Assembly (NCBI GenBank): GCA_021442155.1
Contig: CM038222.1
Location: forward strand, 56,229,352 to 56,293,351
Direction of reading: 5' to 3'
From: Cymbidium sinense
Taxonomy: Eukaryota; Streptophyta; Magnoliopsida; Asparagales; Orchidaceae
Length of the DNA: 64,000 nucleotides
Shown: positions 24,350 to 35,964 of the stretch, in pieces
Layout: each line of letters starts with the position of its first letter
Position numbering within the stretch: the first letter of the stretch is position 1
The notes under the pieces: model-generated
What the model was told of the DNA's origin: nothing
The model's database searches: none
What the model saw: only the letters and a program-made list of their open reading frames with translations
Program-made: the position numbers and the translations under genes

Positions 24350-25417
24350 TTAGCTTAAAAATGAGCACACAAACAAACAACAAACATAATATGTGCCTAC
24401 TAGCGAAGGTATAAAAGTGAACCTATCATACTCTATAAAGTTGTTGATCAACGATTTTCCTAATTCATCTAAATCCAATTTTGTAAATGGGCTCATAGGA
24501 GTTTTACTAGATTTAAATCTTTTCATGTCAAACTTCTCAAGCAATTCATTTGTGTACTTGGTTTGACAGATGAATGTACCATTTTCTTGTTGCTTCACTT
24601 GAAGACCTACGAAAGAATTAAGTTCTCCCATCATACTCATTTCAAACTCTTTAGACAACAAAGATGAGAACTCATGGCACAAAGATTCATTTATACTTCT
24701 AAATAATATATCATCTACATACACTTGTACCACAATCAAATCATCATATGCTCTTAAGAATAAGGTGGTATCTACTCTACCCTTTCTAAATCCATGATCT
24801 ATCAAAAAGTTACTTAACCTATCATACCAAGCACGAGGAGCCTATTTTAAACCATATAAGGCTTTTTTTGATTTATACACATATTTTGGACAATCAAAGC
24901 TCTCAAATCCATGTGGTTTCTCTACAAATACATCTTGGTCAATAAATCCATTCAAAAATACACTCTTGACATCCATTTGAAAAAGTTTAAAATCCCTAAA
25001 ACAAGCATAAGCAAGGAGTAACCTTATAGCTTCTAGTCTTGCTACAGGTGCAAAAGATTCTTCAAAATCTATACCTTCAACTTATCTGTGCCCTTGTGCA
25101 GCTAACCTAGCTTTATTTTTAACAATACAACCTGAATCATCTAGCTTATTTTTAAAGACCCATTTTGTTCCAATGACATTTTGATCTTGGGGTCTTGGGA
25201 CTAATTCCCAAACATCATTTCTTACAAATTGATTCAACTCCTCTTCCATAGTAATAATCCAAAAATTATCATTTAATGCTTCTTCTAAGTTTTTAGGTTC
25301 AACCTCACATAAAAATGTTGAATAATCTACAACTTCTCTACTATGTCTTCTAATCGTAACTCCTTTTGAAGGATCTCCTATAATTAGTTCCTTTGGATGA
25401 TTTTTATATATTTCCAT
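24350..25417 (-). pseudogene. Copia reverse transcriptase
   Basis: The N-terminal block (25,082-25,417) has NDVWELVPRPQDQNVIGTKW and KARLAAQGHR. It is cut by TAA where the family has CAA (Q), just before VEGIDFEESFAPVARLEAIR. A second nonsense change, CAG to TAG, sits in ALYGLK*APRAWYDRL near 24,842. The C-terminal block (24,350-24,805) holds the intact catalytic box VYVDDILF and the later motifs FVGLQVKQ and YTNELLEKF. The intact YVDD and the C-to-T nonsense changes suggest decay by deamination after insertion. Confidence 0.92.
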
Positions 25418-25439
25418 TCTTTATGCAATGAACCATCCA

Positions 25440-26346
25440 TATTATCTTCTAAAGATATTTTCTTAAAATTATCAATCTCTTCATCAATCACTTAATTTAT
25501 AATAGGATCAATTAAATTTTCATCAAAAATAACATGTATTGATTCTTCTACAATCATTTTTCTCTTATTGTAAACTCTATAAGCTCTACTAGAAAGAGAG
25601 TATCCTAAGAAAATACCATCATCTGATTTGTAATCAAACTTACCTAAATGATCTTTTCCATTATTCAAAATAAAGCATTTACATCCAAATACATGAAAGT
25701 GTTCAATCTTAGGCATCTTTTCAAAAAATAATTCATAGGGTGTCTTCCTCAAAATTGGTCTAAAATAGATCCTATTCATCACATAACATACAGTATTTAC
25801 TGCTTCTGCCTAAAAATATTTTAGCAATTTATACTCATCAAGCATAGATCTACTTAATTCAATTAATATTCTATTTTTTCTCCCTACTACTCCATTTTGT
25901 TGAGGAGTTCTAGGTGCAAAAAAATTATGTCTAATCTCATGTTCATCACAATTATCCTCAAATAATTTATTTTCAAATTCGCCACCATGATTAGTTTGAA
26001 CCCTATTAATCAAAAGGCTTGTTCTCTTTGAATATATTTAGAAAACTTTCTAAACTCACATCATCCTTGTAAGTTACAAATAAAACCCAAGTATATCTAG
26101 AGAAATCATCAACAATCACAAAACCATAATTTTTTCCAAAGCTAGTGGTACTAATAGGACCAAATAAATCCATGTGTAATAATTCTAGAGGTCTAGAAGT
26201 AGAAACAATATTTTTACTTTTAAATGAGCTTCTATAATGCTTACCATGAATACATGCATCACAAACATAGTAATTTTTATGGCAATAATTACAATCATGT
26301 GCAGTTAAATATGTAATTCAAATTCACATCATGAAAGCTATCTAAA
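25440..26346 (-). pseudogene. Copia integrase with altered catalytic residues
   Basis: The zinc region (HDCNYCHKNYYVCDACIHGK, about 26,240-26,310) is followed by the core: LLHMDLFGP (first Asp present), VDDFSRYTWV, then TNHGGEFENKL, where family members have D in place of N, then TPQQNGVVGRKNR, where the catalytic E is G. The C-terminal part continues at 25,492-25,782 (HVFGCKCFILNNGKDHLGKF, FLGYS, RAYRVYNKR). Two of the three catalytic acids are therefore lost, in addition to frameshifts near 26,020 and a stop near 25,810. Confidence 0.9.
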
Positions 26347-26667
26347 TCAATGACATAAATATTTTATATCTTTTCCTACTAATAAAACATTTTCATTACT
26401 TTTTATAATGCAATATGATGCATGGAATACTACATTCAAACCTTTATCACATAATTGACTAATAGAAATTAAATTATGTTTTAATCCTTCTACTAGAAAA
26501 ACTTTATCTAAAGTGATATAATTATTACAAATAGAACCAATGTCAATGATCTTTCCCTTTGCATTATCTCCATATGTAACAAATCCTCCATCACTTGATT
26601 CTAAAGTTGTGAATTTATCTTTATATCCCATCATATGTCCTGAACATCCACAGTCCAAGTACCACAT
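26347..26667 (-). pseudogene. Copia aspartic protease
   Basis: An open 106-codon stretch on the minus strand starting MWYLDCGCSGHM. The active-site triplet, normally DSG, reads DCG, with the aspartate kept. It continues with the typical DNAKGKIIDIG and KHNLISISQLCDKG segments that lead into the pre-integrase region. Gag processing would be its role in an active element. Confidence 0.9.
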
Positions 26668-26697
26668 GTCTTCTTTGATTTTTCTTTGAAGGCATTC

Positions 26698-28362
26698 CTA
26701 CAAAAGAAACTCACATGTTAACTTTTGGAACCTAAACATGTTTGGGTCCACATTCAACATTTGAAGCAAGATATATAGCATGCATGATTTGTGTGGTGCT
26801 TGTACCTTTTGGTACCCATACATAAGATGATTGCTTAGTATTTTGTAATTTATGTGCATAGTAATCAAATGAAATATGCTCTTTTCTATCACAATAGTTT
26901 CACCAAACATTAGTGTTTGCATATGACTTACGATAATTATAAGGTATATGAGTGGGATGTATGATGCAAATAATTTTTTAAATATTTTTCTTGATGAAGT
27001 ATTATAATGAACTTGTGATTTCAAACATAATTCTAATCTTGCTTTTAACAAGATATTCTCTCTTTCAAGTTTACATTCAAGGAACAATTTAATAAAGAAG
27101 TATTTTTACTTTTTAAATTATCACATTCATTTTTTAAATCACAAAATGCATATCTAAATTTTTATGTTCTTTTTCTAAGGTTTTGTATTTTCTTTTTAAT
27201 TTTTATATTCAATAACTAAATCATTAAAAGCATCATCTAATTCATCATAAGATATATCATTACATACCTCTTGAGAATCTAAGTCGATTCTCCATTTTTT
27301 CATAAGACATATGTTGACCTCTTCATCTGAGCAAGTACTTGATTCATTTGAATTGGATTGTCCCATAAAGCCATCTTCTTCTTCTTATGGTACTTTTCTC
27401 CTTCATATTTTTTTTCTTTTCACATCAATCTCTTTCTTCTTTTTAATTGACAAGTTTGGACAATCACCTCTTATGTGTCCGGGCTTTTTTTATAATGGTA
27501 GCAAATGATCCCTTCACCTGTAGGAAATTTTTAAATTTGAAATTTATAGTTTTTAGAATTTTTATACCTTTGATTCTTCTTCTTTAGCAAGTTCCCAAGC
27601 CTTTTGGATAGCATGACCACCTCATCACTATCACCATCTGAGCTTGAGATGTTATGCTCATCACTATCATCAACTTGTAATGCAATAGCTTTTCCTTTCT
27701 CCTTCTCCCTTTTTTCTTTGAGTTATCCATCTTATCCCTTTGAGCATTAACTTTTGTTATCAAAGAACCCAAAAGCTAATCAAGTGGATAAGTAGATAAA
27801 TCCTTAGCTTCACTAATAGCAGTTACTTTAGCTTCCCATTCTTTTGGAAGACATCTAAGATTCTTATAGACTAAGTCTTGATTTATATGTTTTTCAAGAG
27901 AATGCAATGTTAGTATTTTCATGAATCTAGTATACATATCAAAATAGATTCAGAAGGAACATATAAAATAACTCATATTCATGAACAAGTCTATTTGTGA
28001 GCATCTCACTTCACTAGTTCCTTCATAAGTTATAATGAGTTTATCCCATATTTCTTTTTTTCTTAACATAGAAATTTTCATGTAATCATCAGGTAATAAA
28101 GCACAATGTAAAGTATTACAAGTCCTAGCATTTAATTCATCAAGTTCTCTTTCATTAGACCATTCCTCAAAAGGTTTTTCTACTTTAATGTCATTTACTT
28201 CTCTATGGGTGTATGATATTGATGTGTCAACATATACCACATGCATCTTGACCTCTTAAAATGTACTAATTCTATTTTTCCAATAATCAAATGGTACACT
28301 ATCTAAAGTGGAGGTCTATGAGTGGATTGTCCCTCTGGTGAACCCTTTGGAAACCTTGCCAT
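26698..28362 (-). pseudogene. Copia gag
   Basis: Starts at the ATG at 28,362 (MARFPKGSPEGQSTHRPPL). The capsid region at 27,950-28,246 reads EEWSNERELDELNARTCNTL, then ALLPDDYMKISM and EIWDKLIITYEGTSEV, the usual copia gag (UBN2-type) pattern. The nucleocapsid zinc knuckle near 27,455-27,500 (HYKKPGHIRGDCP) is split by a one-base frameshift and has Y where the second cysteine should be. The rest to 26,698 is basic and coiled, with several stops. Confidence 0.82.
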
Positions 28363-28400
28363 AGTGAAAAGATCTACTCTTGGATGTTAAGTCAATAAAA

Positions 28401-28416
28401 GCTAGGCTCGATATAT
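28401..28416 (-). promoter_or_regulatory. Copia primer-binding site, decayed
   Basis: Directly beside the 5' LTR, the minus strand reads ATATATCGAGCCTAGC. This matches the common copia site TGGTATCAGAGCCTAG, complementary to initiator tRNA-Met, apart from one missing A and changes at the LTR-proximal end. Confidence 0.75.
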
Positions 28417-30513
28417 TGTGAGTCACTATAGCACCCAAGGGGTGTGGTGATATTAAAAATTTTAAAACTTAAATCTTAAATTTTAAGTTTTAGTATAAAA
28501 TTAATTTTGATTTTATAATGACAAGATACAATTCTTAATGCAACAAAAATAAAAGTTACACTAAAGTAAAGAGATAATAGGCACAATTTTTTATGGTTTG
28601 AAACCCAAAATCGCCTACGCCCTAGCCACCCTTAGAATCCACTAAATGCAAAATAGCTTACAAATAGTACTCTCTCTGGGGGAGTACAACCCTACAACAA
28701 TATGTACTCTCTACAAAGGCGAGTACAACCCCATATAAATTTTACAACAAAAGAAAAATACAAAATAATAAATTTTGATAAAATAAATCTCTCACAAATA
28801 TACCAAGTTATCCAATTCAAAAAATGATCTCACAACTTACAAATGATCACTTAAAAAATTTTGGCAAGATAAAATGCTCACTTAATATTGATAAGAAATA
28901 ATAAAATAAATATCTTAAAGTGATCTTACTAAGATGTTTATGTTATTACAATTTAATACTAATATAAAATTATTTCAAAATAAATTCACAATATTCTTTT
29001 GAAAATAAATTTGAACAAGGAATAATTTGTTTTATTTTAACCAAAGAGATTCTTTCAATTAAAGCTAATGATCACAAAATACTTAAATAAAATGAGTATA
29101 TGATAGATCTAAGTAGGCTAGTAAGCTTTTAATTAAAAAGAGATCTAGCAAATATGAAAATAATTTCAGCATAATAATTTAATTTAAAATGCTTAAAATA
29201 TACTTCTAAAATAGATCTAAGAATAAATGATCTTTCAAAAATAAGATTAATGAAGAAATATTTCAAGAAACCAAAAGAAATTTGTAGGAAGTTAAAATTT
29301 TCAACAAGTTGAAATAGATCCTACTATCACAAGAGTTTTCACAAAGATGATTGAGAAACTTTGATGTGAAAAATAATGTCCAAAGACTAATCCACCAAAA
29401 AGTATAAATTGGAGAATAAATAGATGGTGAAAATAGCATGAACAACTAAAAGGATTAAGATCAAGAAAACAAACTCAAGTAATTTGAGAAAGCTTGCTTA
29501 GTTGAAGATGTTGAAGCTTCCAAACCAAGGATTTGATCTTGCAATATTTGGAGAACACTTGGAAGGAAAATCTAAGAAATTTTTCTTAGATTTCTTTGGA
29601 GGGATTTTGAATTTTGAATGAGGAATATGCTTTCATGAAGAGAATGAGGGCTATTTATAGGCAAGAAGGTCATTTGAATTATTTCAAAAAAATATATATT
29701 CTAACCTCATGCTATCATGTGATAATTTAATATTCAATAAAATATAATTTATATTAAATAAATATTAAATTTAAGCAGCCAAAATTTTTTCTATTCACAT
29801 GGGCAAGTAAAAATAATCAAATATGGCTCTTAATATATTCAAAGCATGTAGCATGCATTCATTATTAAAATCGTAATGTTTGAAAAGTCATAATAAATTC
29901 AATTTTAATCAAATGTGGGTCATGTGACCTATCAAATTAAAGGAAAAAATCCAAGGAATCGATGAAGATATAAATTATAAATGACTTTGGCTAAAATACA
30001 AAATTTCATATATTTTTGTTAATTTTGACATGTGACATTTAAATATTATGATATAATTTATATATAATCATACATATATGTTATCATATCATATAAAATT
30101 AAATTAAAATATTTAATTATATTAAGTAAATAAAATAATTACACTTAATAGTCATTATCATTTATTATTTTGACAATTCAAATGCTATGTATGAAACATA
30201 TAATTGAATGTTAATTAGATAGAGATTTATATAAATTAACCTCATTAAAATAATATGTTAAAATTGAGCAAATTGATTCATGCATGAATAAATGCATATA
30301 ACCTAAAATATTATATTTTGAGCTTCACATTATCCAATTTGATCTATCTTTCATTCTTCTCCTCAATTTCTCAAACATATTGTGAGATGTATTGGATATG
30401 TAATTAGCAATTGATATATATGAAATATATAAAAACATTCATTAGAATATCTAATCATTCATTTATTATCATCAAAATTGATCGGATTGAACATGAGGCT
30501 CAGTAAGCCAACA
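28417..30513 (-). repeat. Copia 5' LTR (2,097 bp, long form)
   Basis: The full-length LTR: starts TGTGAGTCACTATAGCACCC, ends GTAAGCCAACA, followed by the ATTTA duplication. It contains the segment of about 0.6 kb (around 29,750-30,400, very AT-rich with TATATAT runs) that is missing from the other LTR. LTRs are identical at insertion, so the difference arose later, or the long form is ancestral and the 3' LTR was shortened. Confidence 0.93.
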
Positions 30514-30518
30514 ATTTA
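30514..30518. repeat. Copia target site duplication, right (ATTTA)
   Basis: Directly follows the copia element and matches 22,088-22,092. Confidence 0.93.
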
Positions 30519-30931
30519 AGTTGTCACATCTATGGCTGAGTCAGCCGATGGTGGACACGCTTTCTCCATGGGTCGTCTGATCTAAGACTGGATGGCCATG
30601 ATTAATCCAGAATTTAGGCTTAAATTAAAGGGAGATCTATCGTGATTAAATCACAACCATCCTTCCAATCATGTTGAACGGATGATGTATGATCTATCTC
30701 CTCCTGACTGGTGAGAAATGAATTGTGTCTATCGATCATCACTTGATCCAAGCTTTAATGGATTTCAAACTCACCCCACACCTTCGGGGAGCAAAAGCAA
30801 GGTTTCCAATAGTCAAAATATAATGAGATTACGATTTCCTTCATAAAGGACCAAGCAAAAATTTCTATGGCTATGGTTTTGAGCAATACCTCACCGGAGG
30901 CTATCACCGGCACTTCCAACGGAGGAGGTAG

Positions 30932-30952
30932 CTTCGTCTAGTAGAGACGAAG
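30932..30952. other. LTR hairpin CTTCGTCT/AGACGAAG
   Basis: Perfect 8-bp inverted repeat with a 5-base loop. The same site in the copy at 45,450-45,474 reads CTTCATCT/AGATGAAG, so both arms have changed together. Confidence 0.7.
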
Positions 30953-31639
30953 TCATGTTAAAGGTATCAAGCTTTGATTTGATGTGGATGGCTCAGTTGA
31001 TCAAGCTCCCCTTCAATTGGAATTGGCTTTGATCAAAGTCCTCCTTCTCGTGGCTTGGTGACTTGCAAAATAACTTGATTGAGCTCGATGAGGTCCCTTG
31101 ATAGTGCTTACAAGATTGATTTGGGTTTGGTAGAGAATTGGATGGGTTGGATCTTCACTTCACCTCCCCTATTTTGTCCTTGAGAAAAATCGAGAAGGAG
31201 AAATTAAGGAAGCTTGGAAATGGCCTTGGGAAGCTTAGGAATGCTTGGTTTTGATTCCTAGAGCTCAATCAAATTCAGTGCTTGTTGTTTGAATGAGAAT
31301 GAGTGGAAGTATATTTCCCCCTCCTTGGATCGGATGGAGAAGAGCAATTCTGCCATTTTTGATCAATGGAGAAGATTGGCTGGTCGATTTGGGTTGTTTA
31401 TCATCTCGTGTGATTTCTTTTAGGTAGTGGAGGGAAGGAGAGTGAGTGCCCATCTGCTAGGTGAGTGTATGGGGTGATCCAGGTGCTCAATTCCCATTAT
31501 AGGGGTTAGTTTGGCCTTGGGTTGGGTTAAGGCTGACCCAAGCCCATCACCACCCTCCTTGGTGTCCATGTGGACCACTAGGAGGATGCCAAATGGCCTT
31601 GAGAAAGAATTGACCAATTTTCAAGTGAATTTGGCCATA

Positions 31640-32720
31640 AGATACCCTTTGACCTAAGTATAAAATGATCATTTGGCCTTGATTTTTATTTGGCCAAATT
31701 TGAAATGATTCAAAAATGGGTGATTTGGAGCTCATTTGGTTTGAATTGGTTCAATTTGACCCATTTAGGTCAACTTAGGTCAATTTGGGTTAAGTTGACC
31801 GATTGGTCAAATTGGGTCAAACCATGGGTTAGGTCAAGTTCAAATGTTCATTTGGAGTCTATGGATATCATTGGTTTTGTTCAACTTAGTTTACATTTGG
31901 TTTTGATTCATTTTGGTCAAATGGGGCAAGTTGACCAATCTGACCCATTTGACCCACTTGGGTTAGGTAAGGGGTTGGTTTAGGCTTTGTTGATCATTTG
32001 AAATTTATTGCAAGCTTTGGTTTCAATCAATTTTGGTTTAGTTTGATTACAAGTTGATTTAACCTTTTAGGGCAAGTTAGGTTCATGGTCAATTGGGCTA
32101 GGTTGAGTCTAGTTGGCCAATTGAAGCTTTGGTCAAGTTCAACAAGTGATTTAGAATGAATTTGACTCATTGGTTGCAATCAATTTAGCTTAAATCAAGG
32201 ATTGACCCATTTTGACTTTTTAGGTCAACTTGGGTCAACTTAGGTCAAGTGGCCAATTAGGCTTTGTTTGGCTCAATTGATGGCTTAGTCAAGTTCAATC
32301 ATTGATTATTGATTGGTTTAGATCAATAGTTTCAATAAATTTGGCATATGGTGGATTTTGGCTAGTTTGGGTTATATTTGGGCTAAGTGTTGACTTGGTC
32401 AAAGGCTAGGTTTGACTTGGTTTGACCTAATTTAAGTAATTGATGATCCTATGATGATTGTTGCTCATAATGTGAGGCTTAGATGGGCTTAGTTCAATCC
32501 AATTTGGGTTGGATTAGGATTTAGCTCAAAAAGGTGCTTTAGGTCACTTTGAGTTAAGTGAGCCTAAATGAGTCAATTGGCTTGATCAAGGCTTGATTCA
32601 AGTTTGGTTGAACTCACATATAGACTTATGATTGAAGTATAAATCCAATTGCAAGCGATTTGGAGTCAAATGAATTTTGATTCATTTAACAATTTCAAGT
32701 TCAAAGGATGAATATGGGCT
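31640..32720. repeat. TTGACC/GGTCAA minisatellite in LTR copy A
   Basis: Reverse-complement counterpart of 1,329-2,610, with repeated words TTTAGGTCAACTTAGGTCAA, GGGTTAAGTTGACC and TTGGTCAAGTTCAA. It is rich in the W-box core TTGAC on both strands. Confidence 0.75.
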
Positions 32721-33639
32721 TGACTTGGGTTAGTTTGATTTTTGGTTTGGTGATTGTAGTTTATGTTTATATTTGGGCATGTGATTGAAGGAATGATTGT
32801 TTCAAGAGAAAATCCAAAGTTTTGGATTGATTTGAGCATGATTTGGCTAAGTTTAAGGATTTGACTTGAAAGAGTATAAGTTGGATTTAAGTTGGATTTG
32901 GATTTTAGTTTTGAATTTAGTTTTAGTTATTTGAATCTATATTTCAATTATATTTGTGAATATAAATGAGAATATAAATGGGTTATGAGAAAATATTTTA
33001 AATTTGGAGTGATTTGAATTTGATTTGGTTAAGTTCAAGGATTTGACTTGAAAGAGTATAAGTTGGATTTAAGTTGGGTTTTGATTTGAGTTCTGAATTT
33101 AGTTTTAGTTATTTGAATTTATATTTCATATATATTTATGAATATAAATTAGAATATAAATGGGTTATGAGAAAATATTTTGAATTTGGAGTGATTTGGA
33201 TTTGGTTTGATTAAGTCCATAAGATGAAATCAAAAGGGCTTGGGAAAGATTTTGGAATTGATCATGGGTTTCAAACATTTGATTTGGAATTGAATCATGA
33301 TTTGACAAAATCAATTGAGTTGGAATTGATTTAAGATTTGATGGAATTGGTTTGAAGGAGGGAAGCAAGGATTATGCTTAAGTTATGGGGTAGGTAAATC
33401 TTCCTCCTAAGGCTTAATCTATTCCTATGGCTAACTTTTCTAAGTCTCTAGGGTTAGGTTAAGTGTTCACCTAATCACTATAAGTGTTAATACTAGGGAA
33501 CTCTTAGTGTTTAGAGGAGTCCTTATGCCTAGGATGAAGAAGTTGAAAGCTCACTCTAAAAGTGAGGTCAAAATGTGTCATGTGATAGTAATTCATTCCA
33601 ATTAGTCTTAAGAAGCCTTTCACATTGAATAAGGTTATT

Positions 33640-35964
33640 TAAGGTGAACCCAAACCTAGGATTGATTAAAACATGTAATAAGCCATTTACTAAAAGAAAC
33701 TAAGTCATAATAACATGCTTTAGAAAATGACTTAAGGTAGGGATGAATGAGGGCAATCCCCTTTCTTCTTTCTATAACACTTAGATGTTAAGTGTAGGGT
33801 GTTTTGGAATCAAATAAATCATAAATTAAAACTTGCAAAATCAACTACACAACTTAAAGTGAAACCAACATTCCATGTTAAATTGAATTCTTTACACTTA
33901 GAAAACTTCAACATTAATGCCTAATTAAGACATACCACACAAGCCTTAAGCACACACATTAGAATACTAAGTCACCACTTCTAGTGCTAAGTTAGGATGG
34001 TGTATGTGTGATGGATATTTTATTTTATGATGTAATATTTTAGATTGTATGTTAGGGTGTATGCCTCATAGACTGAATGGTAGGTCATAATTAGCTTAAT
34101 CATGTCAGAGTTATGCTCAGGGTCACCAGAATAAAAAATATATAAATATTTTTGCTATGTAGGTTGCTTAACCCCTAAGTGTAACCCATGTTAAGATAGG
34201 TGGGCTTGGTTATCCATGTGTGAAGTGCTAAGTCCAAATTATTTATAAAATTGCTTGGGTTGTATGGTGTGTTTAGCTAACATTTTTTTTGCAGGTGTAG
34301 CTAGATTTACTTTTCCTATTTTTAATATATTTTGCATTAAGAATTATGATTAGTGTTATGGGAGATTAGGATGAGCAATGGCAGCTTAGTCCCTGGGGTG
34401 CTTTGTGATGCCTTTAGAGCAAATCAAATAAAAAGGAAGAGAAGGAAAGAATGAAGAAAAGAAGACCCCCATAGCATGTATTATTTTTGTAATCCGGATT
34501 ATATAAGGGTAGAGCTCAGCTGCCCATCTTTTTTTCTCTTTTTGGGGTATACGATGGAACCCGACCGCACTAGCTTTTTATTCGTTTACAGTAGTCTATA
34601 AAATTGGTTGATGTTGTGTTCAGATTATGCACTAGAATTGCATGCTTTTCCTAGTTTTTTCATGTTTGATGTTTGAATGTGTGGATGCTTAGGCTTGTGG
34701 ATGAAATTAATTTTTTACCCCAATTAACAACTCATAATTAAAATTTTAAAACAATTCATAACCTCACATAAAAGCTTTGGAATTAAATCAAGATGACAAA
34801 ATATTTAGCAACCCCTTAGCAGGATGATTGTATGTATAACATCATGCATGTCATATTCTTTCACTCATGTTAAGAGGGGGCTTCCATCTATGCCAGAGAA
34901 TAAAGGCTTAACCTGTGAGAGCCTTTGATGGAAGAACACCCCTTTCTCTCTTGATTTTTTCTATAATCAAGTTCTAAGGCATTTAGGCATATAAAATCTC
35001 ATAGCCTGTGTCAAAACAAAGAGTCCAAAAGAATCAAATAAATTTGATAAAATTTATATTAGATTAATTCATGAATTCATACCACTCATGATCTAGTCTC
35101 TTAGGGAGTAAGTTTAAGTACTTAGTTTCTTTCTAAATAATAACTATCCTAGCCATCTTGCAATACATAAGACTTGGCCACATGGATTTACAAAGATTGG
35201 AGGTGTAGCCACTGTGTAGTTGTAAGTCCAAATGGACGATCTATCCTCGTTTGTGAAGGTAGACCATTATGTCCACCTTTCGCTTAGATTTAGGATATGC
35301 TTGTGGTTTGTACCAAAGCTCCTTAGCTTAGGATCCGAGGTAGCTATTTCCTTCTTGCTACAAGAATAAATCCAAACCTCTAAGATATTTTCTTAATCTT
35401 ATGTTGAAAGATTATAAGTTCTAGTATTCTAATAAAATGTCAACTCAAATAATTAACTCTCTTCAATTTTAAAAATATAAAGTCCAACCATAAGATAGAT
35501 TGGATTACTCATAAGGCTTCTTAGTATCATGAGCATTTCCTACTTTCTTTGTTTCAGGTTCCAAAAATAAGTCTTCTCCTTGATCTATCCCATTTGATTT
35601 CCTAAAATAACCAATCCTTTGATAGTCTTAGCCTTGAAATCTTTGGAGACTTTAATTCCTACTTTAATCAAGAGTATTCTTAAGGGATTTCATTCCTTAG
35701 ATAATATGGAGGCTGATGAACTTAATGAACTTGACTTAAAATAAACTCTACTTTACTTTTTCATGTAAAGTAGGGGAAAGATCTCTAGTATGTTCGAAGA
35801 CCCATCATGCCTTAGGAGTCCTTATTTTGTGATTAGGTCTATTACAGGGTGGTGATTTCTATCTTTTGAGATAGTACATCATTCCTTAATGTCATACCCG
35901 ATCACTTCAATAAGTGTCCCCTAAGATCTATGTGGTGTCCCACATCTCTAAAATAAACACCATA
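33640..35964 (+). repeat. Giant LTR, forward terminal fragment
   Basis: Matches the last 2.3-2.4 kb of the forward copy (5,650-8,033), including AACCCCTTAGC, the gene-poor conserved block and the terminal hairpin at 35,747-35,776. The end GTGGTGTCCCAC...AACACCATA (to about 35,964) is the reverse complement of the left end of copy A (17,686-17,745). It lies head to head with copy A at about 33,620-33,640, forming an inverted junction. Confidence 0.7.

Larger units (their letters stand above)
22093..30513 (-). mobile_element. Complete but inactive Ty1/copia retrotransposon
   Basis: An 8,421-bp element flanked by ATTTA duplications, with both LTRs starting TGTGAGTC and ending GCCAACA. Order on the minus strand: 5' LTR (28,417-30,513), PBS, gag, protease, integrase, RT, RNase H, polypurine tract, 3' LTR (22,093-23,548). 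Protease-integrase-RT order marks it as Ty1/copia. The protease wording (GLKHNLISISQLCDKG) and the long LTRs point to the SIRE/Maximus or Tork-like part of the family, but I cannot fix the lineage. Every gene has stops or frameshifts, and integrase catalytic residues are changed. It inserted into an already resident gypsy LTR, so it is younger than that LTR. Confidence 0.95.
30519..33620 (-). repeat. Giant LTR, reverse copy A, second part
   Basis: Continuation of the LTR interrupted by the copia element. It holds the GC-rich block (30,519-31,500; compare 45,000-46,000 and 50,430-51,300), the TTGACC/GGTCAA minisatellite (31,640-32,720), a two-unit AT tandem repeat of about 180 bp (32,920-33,240), and a closing segment (33,380-33,620) shared with 53,880-54,060. 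Small frames such as 31,690-31,983 reflect the repeat's codon-like words and are not genes. Together with 17,686-22,092 this gives an LTR of about 7.5 kb. Confidence 0.72.

Noticed and set aside
31690..31983. Open frame of 97 codons
   Set aside because: It is made of the GGTCAA minisatellite words; the counterpart at 51,472-51,726 has a different reading pattern.
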